A DNA stretch of 64,000 nucleotides from Hedera helix (lineage: Eukaryota; Streptophyta; Magnoliopsida; Apiales; Araliaceae), in the NCBI GenBank assembly GCA_947179155.2, contig OX359264.1:8658501-8722500 (forward strand). Direction: 5' to 3'. The translations under genes and the position numbers were made by a program. Shown here piece by piece: positions 50,151 to 61,511 of the stretch. The notes under the pieces are model-generated. The model saw nothing but the letters and a program-made list of their open reading frames with translations, made no database searches and was not told where the DNA came from. The first letter of the stretch is position 1. Every line of letters starts with the position of its first letter.

Positions 50151-53100
50151 TTCTCATGCTAATGAGTGCTAAAAGTAGTTGCTTCTAATTGTTGGTGGGC
50201 CAGCACCAAAAAGATAATGTGCTGGACCCAGGCTGCATGTCACTAGCTAATTAAAATGAGGAAAATTGCCTGGAGCAAGTTAGCCTTACCCTTGGACGAA
50301 GGTGATCCTGGTATCAAGAAACTTGATGAATGGAACCAGTAGACCTAGTAAAATTGGCACGGGTTTGCGGGTTGGTTCGATTCGTTCGTCAAAAAGCGAG
50401 TCTTCAAAAATTAGCTTATAAAAAGTCATGCCTTTTTTCGCTCGGCCCACTTTTGCCTGACCCGCGGGCTAACTTATTTTTTATTTTTATTTGACATTGT
50501 TGACAAAAAAAATTATTAATTTAGAAAATAAATTAGTAAAAAATTATGAAGAGTATAAGAATAAATTTTAACATGTGATCTTAAATAATAATAAAAAAAT
50601 ATTATGAATAGAATATATATCACCTTTAGTCTTTCTTTTACTCTCTTCTCTTTAATATTAATATTATATACATTTATCAATTAATTAATCATAAGATTAG
50701 TTACATTTTAATATATATGACTACAAAATATTTATAAAATTATTGATTGTTTTATTTTATTTACTAATAATATTAAATAATTCTGTAGAAATTATGTGTC
50801 ATATTTGTATATAATTAGAATTAGTATTTATTTCAAATTATGTGCCATAATTATAACAAATTAATTTATAAAATACTAAAATGGCTCGTGGACCATGGGC
50901 TTCATTTTCCTAACCCACAAAAAGCTGTCCGTCGATGGCTCAGCTCGTTTGCCATGTCTCTTATTTTGATGCATCTTTGGAATGTTATTCAATCTTTCTC
51001 ATCTTTCATTTGGGTTGTGTGTGGGTGCATAGGGTGGGGTATTGCGCAGGGGCAGATCTAACCCTAAAGTTTAGTCAAATTTAAAAAACAAATTCCTTCA
51101 GAATAAAAAATTAATAAAATGAATCACATAATTAAATAATTCTCAAATATTGTTTATAATAACATTTTTAGAGATTTCATTATTTGAAATTTTTGCATGA
51201 TAGCCTCATTTTTAATTTAATTTAATTAATTCTAAACTCAGTCAAGTAAATTTTTTAATTTATCATCCATGGAGATTGTACGTGGAGGATAATCAATAAC
51301 TATATATAACAAGATATTAAGAGATTTTATCTAATAATTTTATGAATCAGACAAGTATTTTTCTAAGTAACAATAAAAAAACTAAAACTAAAATAAAACA
51401 ACATTACCATTTTTTTTAAATAGAGTTACAAAGTATCAAAAATGCGCAAAAATAAAATTTTTATCTTTTCGCACATTTGATCCGCTTCGATAATCCTAAA
51501 AAGTAAATAAAATAAAATATTTGAGTTAAAAACTAATTCGAAGAAATAAAAATTAAGGAATAAAAAAATAATTCTAGTTTTCGTTAATAGTGCCAAAAAC
51601 TTGATATGATAAAAATGAGTAGTTGTAAGTGACTTAGCAAATACAAGATCAATTTTTAAATATATCCTTAATTAATATTTCAAACAAATTAGAAATAGAT
51701 ATAGTGTAGATGATTAACTAACTAAAATATGCAAACTAATAAATAATAACAAAAATTATTAATGAGAAAAATTACCTAGGAATCCAAAAACACTAAATAA
51801 TATCATTATAAATATTTCTTATTTTTTGAATTAATTCCTAATTTTATTCTCCCTCCCTTTTTAAAAAATAATTATTTCTATAATTAATATGGGCAATCAT
51901 AGATTATGAAAAATTCACAGATCAACTATAATTTATCAAAATCTCTTAATTAATATAACAATCACATATAAATTTTATACGAAGGTAAATATGATGGAAA
52001 GAACAATTAGGCACTAATATCGAAATGAAAAGAAATTAATTAGTATGAAATACTTAGTATCATCGTCCAAGGTATAAAAATTTAGTTAGTCATGCAAATT
52101 AAAATAAAAACAAATAAAATTATTGCTGCAACTATTAATTACATAAAATAAAAAAAGACTACTTATATGAGTATTAAATAAAACGAAAACAACCGTTAAA
52201 CTATATGCTATTGTTACGTAGTTTTGTACTAATATAGTAACATGTAAAGATTAAATTATTAAATAAATATGCAACCACCAACTTTTAACATGCAATAAAG
52301 TGATGGCACAAAAGTATTAGAGATGAAATAAAGATTTAACATTAAAATATGAAAATAATTCTCCAAACCATATACTTTGCCACAACTTGCTATTGTAGAA
52401 TGAAAATTTCAATTTAACCCCACTGCCCCCGAATAGATCCGCGCCTGGTATTGCGGCAGAGATTTTTTTGTTGTATCCCAATCCTCCATGATTGTTCTTA
52501 GATTTGACGTAAAATTTTAAAATTTAGATCCAAAAGCCTTTTTTTTTGTCAATTACATTATTGGCAATGGACAACATACGAGTATGTGGTTTGACCCATG
52601 ACTTAATCACCGGCCTCATGACCCTATTATTAGTCATTCTAGTCTTCCTGCTACTGCTACAGGTGATACTATTTATGGTAATTCTTGGCATCTATCAGCC
52701 TCTAAACCATCATGATGTGGCTGCGCTCAAAGCCAACTTGACTTGAATAGGGGTTGTTATAGAATATGTTGAAATTGTTTAAGCAACCTGGTTACTGATT
52801 ATAATCAAAATTTGCACCCTAAAAAAAATTATAATCAGAATCAATTTTAACTTTAAAGAAATTTTTGAAGTACAAAATTGATGTGATTCAAATTTAGAAA
52901 AAAAACTTATATATTTGTTTTAACTCTTGGTTTTCATTACCCCTAATTTTTAGAGAAAAAAAGAAGATAGATATTGCAAATATTTATGTCACTTTTGTTA
53001 TTGTCAGTTACACGTGGATAAGTATTAGTACTAAACCTCTTGAAGAGATGTGTAATAAGCGAGGTCCTCATATATTTCTATCCAATTCATTTATTGATAT

Positions 53101-53354
53101 ATTTCGCAATTGTAATTCGGCACAATTTTTTCATAATGCATAACATTGACTCTTTTTAAAACAATTATCACTTGGTATAAAAAAAATTACACGACAATTT
53201 TTAAATTTAATGGGAAGGTTATATTTATTATCTTTATCATTTTTCTTTTATATTATATTTTTAAAGATTAAAAAATATATTTTTGGAAAAACAAGCTTTG
53301 CATATACATGCAGACTAATATATTATGAGAATTGATATTTCTATAAGTGAAATT
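50151..53354. other. AT-rich intergenic DNA without a recognisable gene
   Basis: Reading frames at 50840..51061 and 52546..52746 are short. The second has a hydrophobic stretch but no recognised family and no splice context. GC-richer 'gcgggttggttcg' and 'gacccgcgggctaac' strings near 50360-50470 suggest an old DNA transposon. Nothing else was supported. Confidence 0.45.
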
Positions 53355-53672
53355 TGTAAGACCCCGAATTTTATGAAATATAAAATTTAATTTTTCTTCA
53401 TATATTTTTCTAAAACAATAAGTGGTTAAATCGATAAAGTTAAAAGTTAAGGATGTTATGTGCAAATTTTATTCTGTCAGACAATATTCGTTTTGTCGGG
53501 GAATATTCGTTTTGTCGGTGAATATTCGGGTCATACGATGGCGCCGAAATAACTAATTGTTGGTGGACCCTACAACGGAATATTTGTCGGATATAGAAAA
53601 CGATAGAAATAACCTTTTTAAATAAAAATAGTCAACGGAACTGTTACAATACCGGTGATAAAAGAATGGTAG
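53355..53672 (+). mobile_element. 5' end of an older Tekay-like LTR, interrupted by the next element
   Basis: It is a ~318-bp copy of the LTR start (TGTAAGACCCCG...) that aligns with 53673-53995 but with many differences. It stops where the intact element begins. The rest of this older LTR is expected beyond the window end. Confidence 0.8.
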
Positions 53673-54728
53673 TGTAAGACCCCGAATTTTATGAAATATA
53701 AAATTTATTTTTTCTTCATATATATTTTCATGAAACAGTAAGTGGTTAAATTGATAAAGTTAAAAGTTAAGGATGTTATGTATAAATTATATTATGTCGG
53801 ACAATATTCTTTTGGTCGGGGAATATTCGTTTTATCGGGGAATATTCGTACGACGGCGCCGTACGAACCAATCATTGGTGGACCCCACAAAGAATAATTG
53901 TCGGATATAGAAAATGACATAAACAATTTTTAAAATGGTCAATGGTATTATTACTTTTAATTGTTAAAATATCCGGTGGTAAAAGAATAGTAATATACGG
54001 TATTACAAGTAACATACGGTATTGCACAGTAGCACACGGTATTGCACAGTAGCACACGGCATTGCACAGTGTTTCGTATTATTAAACTGATAAAGTGGTT
54101 ATCGTACAATATTTGACTTTATTGTCACATGCACAATAATTCATGTTATTAAATTGATAATTGTTACACTAGCATATGCACAGTAATTCACATTATTGAA
54201 TCAATAATTGTCATGACATAGTAACGTAATCTTTCTTTTGCATACTTTCTGCATTATTGTTATCTCTATTATGGTGTTATTTAAACAGTTGTATTTCATT
54301 AATTAACTGACTTGATATCTAACTCAGAAAGCCAACTACACTGTATTTATAACAATTAGTCATAATAATAAAAAGTGTGAATTATTGTTGAATAATTGAA
54401 TTGATAAAGTTATTTGTTTATAATATAAAGTTAGGTGATATAAAATGAATGATATAAATTAAAGATAATATAGAATTTAAAATGGATGGTGTAGATTAAA
54501 AGATGATCTTTAAATGAATGGTTTAGATTAAGGAAATCTTAAAAGATGAAATGAATGGTATAGATTAAAGATAATATAGAATTTGAAATGGATGATGTAG
54601 ATTAAAAGATGATATTTAAATGAATGGTTTATCTTAAAAGATGAAATGAATGGTATGGATTAAACATTATCTTGAAATGAACGGTTTGGATTAAATTAGG
54701 AAATCTTGGTTATGATAAGATTTTTGGC

Positions 54729-54737
54729 TATAAATAG
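54729..54737 (+). promoter_or_regulatory. LTR TATA box (TATAAATAG)
   Basis: The consensus plant TATA string sits in 'ggctataaatagaggcc', followed about 30-60 bp downstream by a CT-rich stretch. It is conserved in the 3' LTR (62544) and in the minus-strand relative (14331-14339). Confidence 0.7.
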
Positions 54738-55013
54738 AGGCCTTAACTTAAGGATTTTTCATAAACTTCCTTACTTGTTCTTTCTTTCTCTCTCTAAATA
54801 CTTCTTGTGAAAGTTTTCTCTAAGTGTGCTTAAGTCATCTTGAGTATTTGTGAAGATTTATAAGTGTACGTGTACTGTTCAAGTTAATGAACCTCATTTA
54901 AATCAATATCCAGTCACGTGTTAAGGTAAAGGATTATCATTATTTTATTCTCGAAAATAATATCGTTTCTTTCTTACTCATAAGATATGTCATTTATTTC
55001 CATGTATTAATTT

Positions 55014-55310
55014 GTGGGAATAACCTTACGGCGCGGATTACCGCCTGTTGGTGAATAACCTTTCGTATTCATTCCTTATTAATCTCTGAGAATAACCTTA
55101 CGGTGCAGATTATCGCCTGTTTGGTGAATGACTCTTCGTATTCAATTTTTATTAAATTGTGGGAATAACCTTACGGTGCGGATTATCGCCTGTTGGTGAA
55201 TAACCTTTCGTATTCATTCCTTATTAATCTATGAGAATAACCTGACTACGCGGATTACCGCATGTTTGGTGAATTACTCTTTGTATTCATTTCTTATTTG
55301 TCTCTTGTGG
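55014..55310. repeat. ~73-bp tandem units in alternating A/B order
   Basis: Units begin at about 55014, 55088, 55159 and 55232, with a degraded fifth near 55307. Units 1 and 3 share 'gtgggaataacc...ctgttggtga'. Units 2 and 4 share 'gagaataacc...tgtttggtgaat'. This gives a ~145-bp higher-order repeat. The same array is in all LTR copies of the family. Confidence 0.8.
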
Positions 55311-56660
55311 AAATAATTTGTTTACACGAATTATCACATGACACTTTTATTGCATATTCGTTTATAATATCATTTTCTTTCATATTCGTAAGTGATATTA
55401 TTTTCCTTTATACTCATAAGGGATACCATCTTTTTCATCTTCCATTATTCAAACTTACTATGGTAAGGGATATTAATTTCCTTCACCTTTTGTTAATCAA
55501 ACCTGCTACGGTAAGGGATATTATTTTCTTTCATACACCTAAATCGAAACTTATTATGGAACTATTGCTTCTATAATTCCTGAAAATATTATATGTTCCA
55601 TAATAGTTGCACTTCATCATTTCAATTGAACCATCCTATTTACGTGAACATTTCTATTGAACTGTAACCGTTATTCTGAACTGCGGATCTTGAATATCAT
55701 TTTTAAATTTCACTCCACATCATGTTGACAATTTGGACATTATTTGAATCTGTACAAAGTAAACTTCTGATACTTATTGTTTATCCTGTTTCTTCTGTTC
55801 ATCATTTATATCATTCTAATCATCCAAATTCAAGTTGTTGTAAATATCTGTGGCCGGGGGCACAGATGCGATATAATTGTTGAACAGATGATAGGTTAAA
55901 GGCGATATAATAGGTTAAAGGCGATACATTTGTTCGGTGTCTTTTATGGCACGTGGTGAATGTTCTCTTTGGCCCGTAGTGCAAAGATGAACTGTTGTTT
56001 GGTATGATTATGACCAAAGGCTGAATCTGGTATAATCATGACCGTTGGTGTTATATTGAATGTCTTTGGCCCGTAGTGCAAAGATGAACTGTTGATCTGC
56101 ATGATTATGATCAGGAACTGTGAATTTGTATTATCTTGACTAATGGTATTTCAGATGATAAAAGTTGATGATATTTTTACTAAAAAGAGAAGGGAGTGGA
56201 CATTATAGTCTGCATTATTCTTCTAATAGATTGCTCATTCCGCTGCTATTATTGATCTGAACATTGTTTAAGAATTTAACTGCAGTTTTTGATACAAACC
56301 TTGTAGTCTATTGTATTCTATCAAGAACTCAACTGTTGAAGGCTAACGATAATTTACTTGTCATTATCTTAGTCATGATATTCTTTACTAGGCTATTTGA
56401 GCTCACCCTTTCTTTTGTTCCATTGTTTTTTAGAAAATGAGAGAGTAGCCGGGTCTAGTAGGGGAATGGAGTGACGGTCCGAGTGATAGCTATTGTAATC
56501 TTCACATGTTGTATATAGTGTGACAATAATTATGAAGACTTAGTTTTGTATTATTATACACTGTATTGTTGAACGTTATTCTATCTTGTAATAATTTTGT
56601 TGTAGTCTTTTGACGACTCAAGTTTGGGCTGTATGAGCCTAGATTTGGGGGCGTCACATT

Positions 56661-56672
56661 TGGCATCAGAGC
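56661..56672 (+). other. Primer-binding site (tRNA-iMet type)
   Basis: tggcatcagagc lies two bases after the 5' LTR and is complementary to the initiator tRNA-Met 3' end with one difference from the common plant form. Confidence 0.88.
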
Positions 56673-56858
56673 TTAGGGATATGGTCTTTAATGGAGATCT
56701 GGGGTTAGAACTAGCAGGGGAGAGATGAATAGAATTAATCACTAGTGTGTCCTACCTAAATTAGATTTTGTTATCTAATGAATCGATTTGAATGTAGGAA
56801 CATGAAGAGATGAGTCAGTTTGTTTGAACTAACAATTATTTTGTGACAACAGTTTAGT

Positions 56859-57815
56859 ATGACATCTGGAAATCAAGAGGTTAACTATGGAATGCCTGAA
56901 GCGAATGTAGCCGAGAATCAAGAGGCCCCAAACAATCCTCCTGCCAACTCAGGAAATAATGTTCCTGATAACATGATGAACGATGGATTTTTTAGGAATT
57001 TCATGCAGTTGATACAGAATCAAGCAAGATGAAATCCAGTCAATAATAACGGTAGAAACGCTGGTAATTTAAGGATAGTCACTGTCAAGCAATTTAAAGA
57101 ATTGGGACCACCTGAATTCCACGGGAAGCCTGACCCACTCAAAGCGGAGGCATGGCTGAAGCAGACGACAAAAATACTTGATGTCTTACAATGCGCTGAT
57201 GATCAGAAGGTGCCATTCGCCACTTTTATGTTACGAGGTGAGGCAGACCATTGGTGGGAAGCGGTAAAATGTATCAACCCTTCAGCACTCAAAATGTCTT
57301 GGACAGAATTCGAAGAACTGTTTAACGAGAAGTATTTCCCAGAAAGCATCCGCCATATGAAAGAGGTGGAATTCATTAAGCTGGAGCAGGGAAACATGAC
57401 AGTTTCCCAATATGAAATTAAGTTTGCCGAGTTATCTCGCTTTGCCACCCATCTAGTGGATGACGAAGCACGAATGAGTCGGATGTTCCTAAGAGGTTTG
57501 AGATTCAAAATTCGTCAACAACTTAGCTCTCATAAATTTAGTTTGTATTCAGATGTTGTGGATAGGGCTCAAAGGGTGGAGCAAACAGATGAAGCATTGC
57601 AGCCAAGAGTTAATGATCAGCATAGAGAAATGAGTGACAACAACCACAGGAACAAGAACCATCGAGGAGGTAACCAACACTTCGGTGGTAATTCCACATC
57701 AAATAACAAAAGAGGAGAATCCAGTGGGAACAATTTCAAAAGAAAGAGATTCCATAATAATTATGGAAGGGCACCAGCACCAGTACCAGCACTAGCACCA
57801 GCACACCGACCCTAG
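56859..57815 (+). pseudogene. gag: gag, with an internal stop
   Basis: ATG at 56859 opens a frame (MTSGNQEVNY..) that meets TGA at 57030-57032 after 57 codons. The same frame continues openly to 57815, with the retrotransposon gag core (PPEFHGKPDPLKAEAWL, DHWWEAV, FEELFNEKYFP, FIKLEQGNMTVSQYEIKFAELSRFA). Gag forms the virus-like particle that packages element RNA in the cytoplasm. After TAG at 57813-57815 the zinc knuckles lie in another frame. Confidence 0.88.
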
Positions 57816-57841
57816 TTTCAAGGGGAGAAGATCGACCACCA

Positions 57842-57953
57842 GTGAGATGTTATAGGTGTGGTCAGGAAGGTCACATCAGCCCAAACTGTACACAGTAGTC
57901 CAAAAAGTGCTACAGTTGTGGGAAAGCGGGTCATCTTGCGCGGTTTTGTCCTG
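57842..57953 (+). pseudogene. Two CCHC zinc knuckles, displaced frame, internal stop
   Basis: CYRCGQEGHISPNC (57848-57889) and CYSCGKAGHLARFC (57908-57949) are both C-X2-C-X4-H-X4-C nucleic-acid-binding knuckles. They are in frame with the downstream pol frame, not with the gag core, and TAG at 57896-57898 lies between them. So gag and pol are separated by a frame change plus a stop. Confidence 0.88.
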
Positions 57954-57976
57954 CCACAAAATCAAGTCCAGCTGCA

Positions 57977-60043
57977 ATGATGATACCAAAAGCTAGCGCG
58001 GATAAGGAAAAATCTGTAGTTCAAGGGAGAGCTTTTGTTGTGACATCCCAAATGACACGAAACTCGAACGAGGTGATAACCGGTAAGTCATTCATAAATT
58101 CTCATGAAGTCTACGCTTTGTTAGATACTGGCTCTACCCATTCTTTTATCTCACCTGCATGTGCTCAGCGTTTAAACTTAACTCCTGAAAATTTGGACTT
58201 TGACTTATCAGTTGAAACCCCATTAGGACAAATGACCATTACATCTACTGTCTATAAATCTTGCCTAATTCAAATCAACAACCTCACATTACCTGTTGAC
58301 CTTATTTCTTTGGAGATGCATGAATTTGATGTGATTTTAGGAATTGATTGGTTGACTACCCATCTTGCTAAAATTGATTATTTTCATAAGATTATTAGTT
58401 TTCATATTCCTAATCAACCTGTCATGCAAATTCAAGCAACTAAACCATTGAAATCTATAATTGTTATTTCTAGCCATAAAGTCATTCGTTTATTGAAAAA
58501 CGGATGTCAAGCCTTTTTAGCTCATGTCACTGATTTGAACAAAAATACGTCAAACTTGAATGATATTCCCATTGTTAATGAGTTTCCTGACGTTTTTCCT
58601 GAAGAACTTCCTGGCTTACCCCCAAACCGTGAAATTGAATTTTGTATTGATCTTGAACCCGGTACCAAGCCCATTTCCAAAGCTCCATACCGAATGACTC
58701 CCATTGAACTTCAAGAGTTAAAGGTCCAACTACAGGAATTGTTGGATACCGGTTTCATTCATCCGAGTGCATCACCTTGGGGTGCTCCTGTTCTATTTGT
58801 GAAGAAGAAAGACGGGAGTATGAGATTGTGCATTGACTACCGAGAATTGAATCATGTCACCATCAAAAACAGGTACTCGTTATCTCGGATTGATGACATG
58901 TTTGATCAATTGCAAGGTGCTCAACATTTCTCAAAGATTGATCTCCGTTCTGGATATCATCAGTTAAAGGTTAAAGCTGAGGACATTCCAAAGACTGCTT
59001 TCAGAACTCGTTATGGGCATTATGAGTTCTTAGTCATGCCTTTTGGACTAACTAATGCTCCTGCAGCTTTCATGGACATGATGAACTGGATATTCAAGGA
59101 ACATTTGGATCATTTTGCAGTTGTCTTTATTGATGATATTCTCATATACACCAAGAGTCGTGAGGATCATGAACAACACCTGAGATTAATACTCCAAAAG
59201 CTACGTGAGAACAAATTGTATGCCAAGCTGAAGAAGTGTGAGTTTTGGCTTGAGGAAGTCACGTTCCTTGGGCATGTGATTTCCAGTAAGGGAATATCAG
59301 TTGATCCTGCAAAGATCGAAGCGATATTAAATTGGGAGCAACCTCGGTCAGTAACTGAAGTCCGAAGTTTTCTGGGCTTAGCTGGTTATTATCGGAGATT
59401 CGTAGAAGGATTTTCTCGAATCGCCACTCCATTAACTCAGCTGACTCGGAAAAGTACAAAATTCGTATGGAACGAGGAATGTGAGAAAAGTTTTCAAGAA
59501 CTCAAGAAGAGACTTATTTCAGCTCCTATTCTGACCATACCATCAGGATCAGGAGAATTTGTTATCTACAGTGATGCTTCAGGCAAAGGTCTAGGCTGTG
59601 TCCTTATGCAACAAGGAAAAGTTATAACCTATGCCTCTCGACAACTCAAAGATTATGAGAAAAATTATCCTACTCATGATCTAGAGTTGGCAGCAGTCGT
59701 TTTTGCGTTGAAGATCTGGAGACACTACTTGTACGGAGAAAAAGTGGATATCTATACGGATCATAAAAGTCTCAAGTATTTCTTCACCCAGAAGGAACTC
59801 AACATGCGACAACGACGTTGGCTTGAGCTGTTGAAGGATTATGACCACACAATCCAGTATCACCCAGGAAAGGCGAACGTTATAGCTGACGCTTTGAGCA
59901 GAAGATCTTGCGAGTACAAGTGCACTGCTGACAAAACAAAAGCGTATTTTGTACGACTTGCAAAAGATGGGGATAGAGATAAAAACACCAATGACCCACT
60001 TGAAGATTGCGCACGTACGAGTAGAACAAGCTTTAATCGATAA
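57977..60043 (+). CDS. pol: Pol: protease, reverse transcriptase, RNase H
   Basis: A 688-codon open frame. Aspartic protease with DTGS at residues 50-53, then the DVILGIDWL fold motif. Linker to RT (PELPGLPPNREIEFCIDLEPG). RT with palm motifs YRELN, FSKIDLRSGYHQ and catalytic FIDD at 384-387. RNase H starts at about 527 with YSDASGKGLG (Asp533) and runs through THDLEL, YTDHKSLKYF and ADALSRR. Reverse transcription of element RNA takes place in cytoplasmic particles. The first residues before the protease are shared with the broken gag-pol frame, so this is an internal part of a longer polyprotein and the listed ATG is not a real start. The frame shifts at about 59930-59950, after RNase H, so integrase is not joined. 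Confidence 0.9.
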   Translation: MMIPKASADKEKSVVQGRAFVVTSQMTRNSNEVITGKSFINSHEVYALLDTGSTHSFISPACAQRLNLTPENLDFDLSVETPLGQMTITSTVYKSCLIQINNLTLPVDLISLEMHEFDVILGIDWLTTHLAKIDYFHKIISFHIPNQPVMQIQATKPLKSIIVISSHKVIRLLKNGCQAFLAHVTDLNKNTSNLNDIPIVNEFPDVFPEELPGLPPNREIEFCIDLEPGTKPISKAPYRMTPIELQELKVQLQELLDTGFIHPSASPWGAPVLFVKKKDGSMRLCIDYRELNHVTIKNRYSLSRIDDMFDQLQGAQHFSKIDLRSGYHQLKVKAEDIPKTAFRTRYGHYEFLVMPFGLTNAPAAFMDMMNWIFKEHLDHFAVVFIDDILIYTKSREDHEQHLRLILQKLRENKLYAKLKKCEFWLEEVTFLGHVISSKGISVDPAKIEAILNWEQPRSVTEVRSFLGLAGYYRRFVEGFSRIATPLTQLTRKSTKFVWNEECEKSFQELKKRLISAPILTIPSGSGEFVIYSDASGKGLGCVLMQQGKVITYASRQLKDYEKNYPTHDLELAAVVFALKIWRHYLYGEKVDIYTDHKSLKYFFTQKELNMRQRRWLELLKDYDHTIQYHPGKANVIADALSRRSCEYKCTADKTKAYFVRLAKDGDRDKNTNDPLEDCARTSRTSFNR

Positions 60044-61511
60044 AATTAAAGCTGCTCAAGCTACTGATCCGGAGTTGATGAATATGATGAAGAAAGTACA
60101 AGAAGGTGCTATTCCTGAGGCAAGAATCGACGAGAAAGGAATATTTCGAGTTAACTCTCGACTCTGTATTCCTAACGATCCTGAATTGAAGTATAAAATC
60201 ATGATGGAGGCACACAACACGCCGTTTGCAATCCACCCAGGGAGTACCAAGATGTATCGAGATCTTCGACATACATTTTGGTGGAAAAATATGAAAAGGG
60301 AGATTGCAGAATTTATCTCAAGGTGCCTAACTTGTCAACGTATCAAGGCAGAGCATCAAGTACCTAAGGGCCCATTACAACCACTTGAGGTTCCCGAATG
60401 GAAGTGAGAACACATCAATATGGATTTCGTGACGGGTCTTCCCAAAGTTTCTCAAGACTTAGATGCAATTTGGGTCATCGTAGATAGATTAACCAAATCC
60501 GCTCATTTCTTGCCTATACGAGAAAACTTTTCACTTGAACGTCTTGCCGGTATGTACATAAATGAGATCGTGAGATTGCATGGCATGCCAGTTTCCATAG
60601 TATCTGATCGAGATCCTAGATTCACTTCTCGCTTTTGGATCAGTCTACAAAAAGCTATGGGCACTGAACTACGTTTTAGTTCTGCATACCATCCTCAAAC
60701 GGACGGACAATCGGAAAGGACGATCCAGACCCTCGAAGATCTTTTGAGACTTTGTGTATTAGACTTCAAAGAAAGTTGGGATAAGTACTTGCCATTGGTG
60801 GAATTTTCTTACAACAACAGTTACCAAGCAAGCATAGGCATGACTCTATTCGAGGCTTTGTATGGAAGGAAGTGCCGCTCTCCAGTATGTTGGAATGAGG
60901 TAGGAGAAGCAAAATTGTTGGGACCCGAGTTGGTACGCTTGACAACAGAAAAGATCCAAATGATCCGACAACGAATACAGACCACACAAGAACGACAAAA
61001 GAGTTATGATGATCTTCATTGGAGAGACGAAAGTTTCAACGTCGGAGATCATGTATTCTTACGTGTTTCTCCATGGAAAGGGGTTACGAGATTCGGAAAG
61101 AGAGGAAAGCTCAACCCTCGATTTATTGTCCCATTTGAAATCCTCGATCGAATAGGAACCGTAGCCTACAGACTAGCCCTACCACCAAGTATGTCTCGCA
61201 TCCATAACGTTTTTCACATATCTATGTTACGTAAATATGTGAAGGACCCAAACCACGTCATTGATTTAGAACCAGACGTTATAGCAGATGATTTAACGTA
61301 CGAGGAGGTACCTGTTAAGATCCTAGATAAGAAGGAGCAGATCCTACGCTCAAAGGTTATACCTCAAGTTAAGGTTTTATGGAGGAACCAAGATACTGAG
61401 GAAATGACTTGGGAACTAGAATCTGAGATGAAATCTAAGTATCCTTACCTCTTCGATATGCCAGGTACGTCAATTTCGGGGACGAAATTTCATAAGGAGG
61501 GGAGGTTGTAA
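59949..61511 (+). pseudogene. pol: Pol: integrase with HHCC finger, DDE core, chromodomain-like tail; one stop
   Basis: The frame is +1 relative to the RT frame. The first part holds the zinc finger (HPGSTKMYRDLRHTFWW..CLTCQ). TGA at 60405-60407 interrupts it just before the catalytic core. The same frame resumes to 61511 with MDFVTGLP (first Asp), SDRDPRF (second Asp) and the YHPQTDGQSER region (Glu further on). The C-terminus has the GPY/F-like segment and VKVLWRNQDTEEMTWELE, similar to a chromodomain that guides integration to heterochromatin in chromoviruses. The stop codon TAA uses the first bases of the 3' LTR (61509-61511). The listed start at 59949 is TTG and not a real initiation site. 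Confidence 0.88.
61494..61505 (+). other. Polypurine tract
   Basis: aaggaggggagg lies one base upstream of the 3' LTR. It primes plus-strand DNA synthesis in LTR elements. It lies inside the end of the pol frame. Confidence 0.88.

Larger units (their letters stand above)
53673..56658 (+). repeat. 5' LTR (2,986 bp)
   Basis: It starts TGTAAGACCCCG and ends GGGGCGTCACA. It contains GAATATTCG-based ~20-bp repeats (about 53800-53850), three 18-bp 'cacggtattgcacagtag' units (about 54010-54068), two ~110-bp units rich in 'gaatggt(a/t)tagatta' (54440-54660), the TATA box, and the ~73-bp array. The reading frame at 55262..55576 is repeated in the 3' LTR and is not a gene. Confidence 0.93.

Noticed and set aside
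52546..52746. 66-codon hydrophobic frame as a small membrane protein
   Set aside because: One hydrophobic stretch alone is weak evidence, and the surrounding AT-rich DNA shows no gene structure.
55014..55310. CRISPR-like array
   Set aside because: The repeats are contiguous ~73-bp tandem units without unique spacers, inside a plant LTR.
55262..55576. 104-codon frame repeated at 63077..63391
   Set aside because: It is identical in both LTRs and lies in non-coding leader sequence; no family match and no start context.
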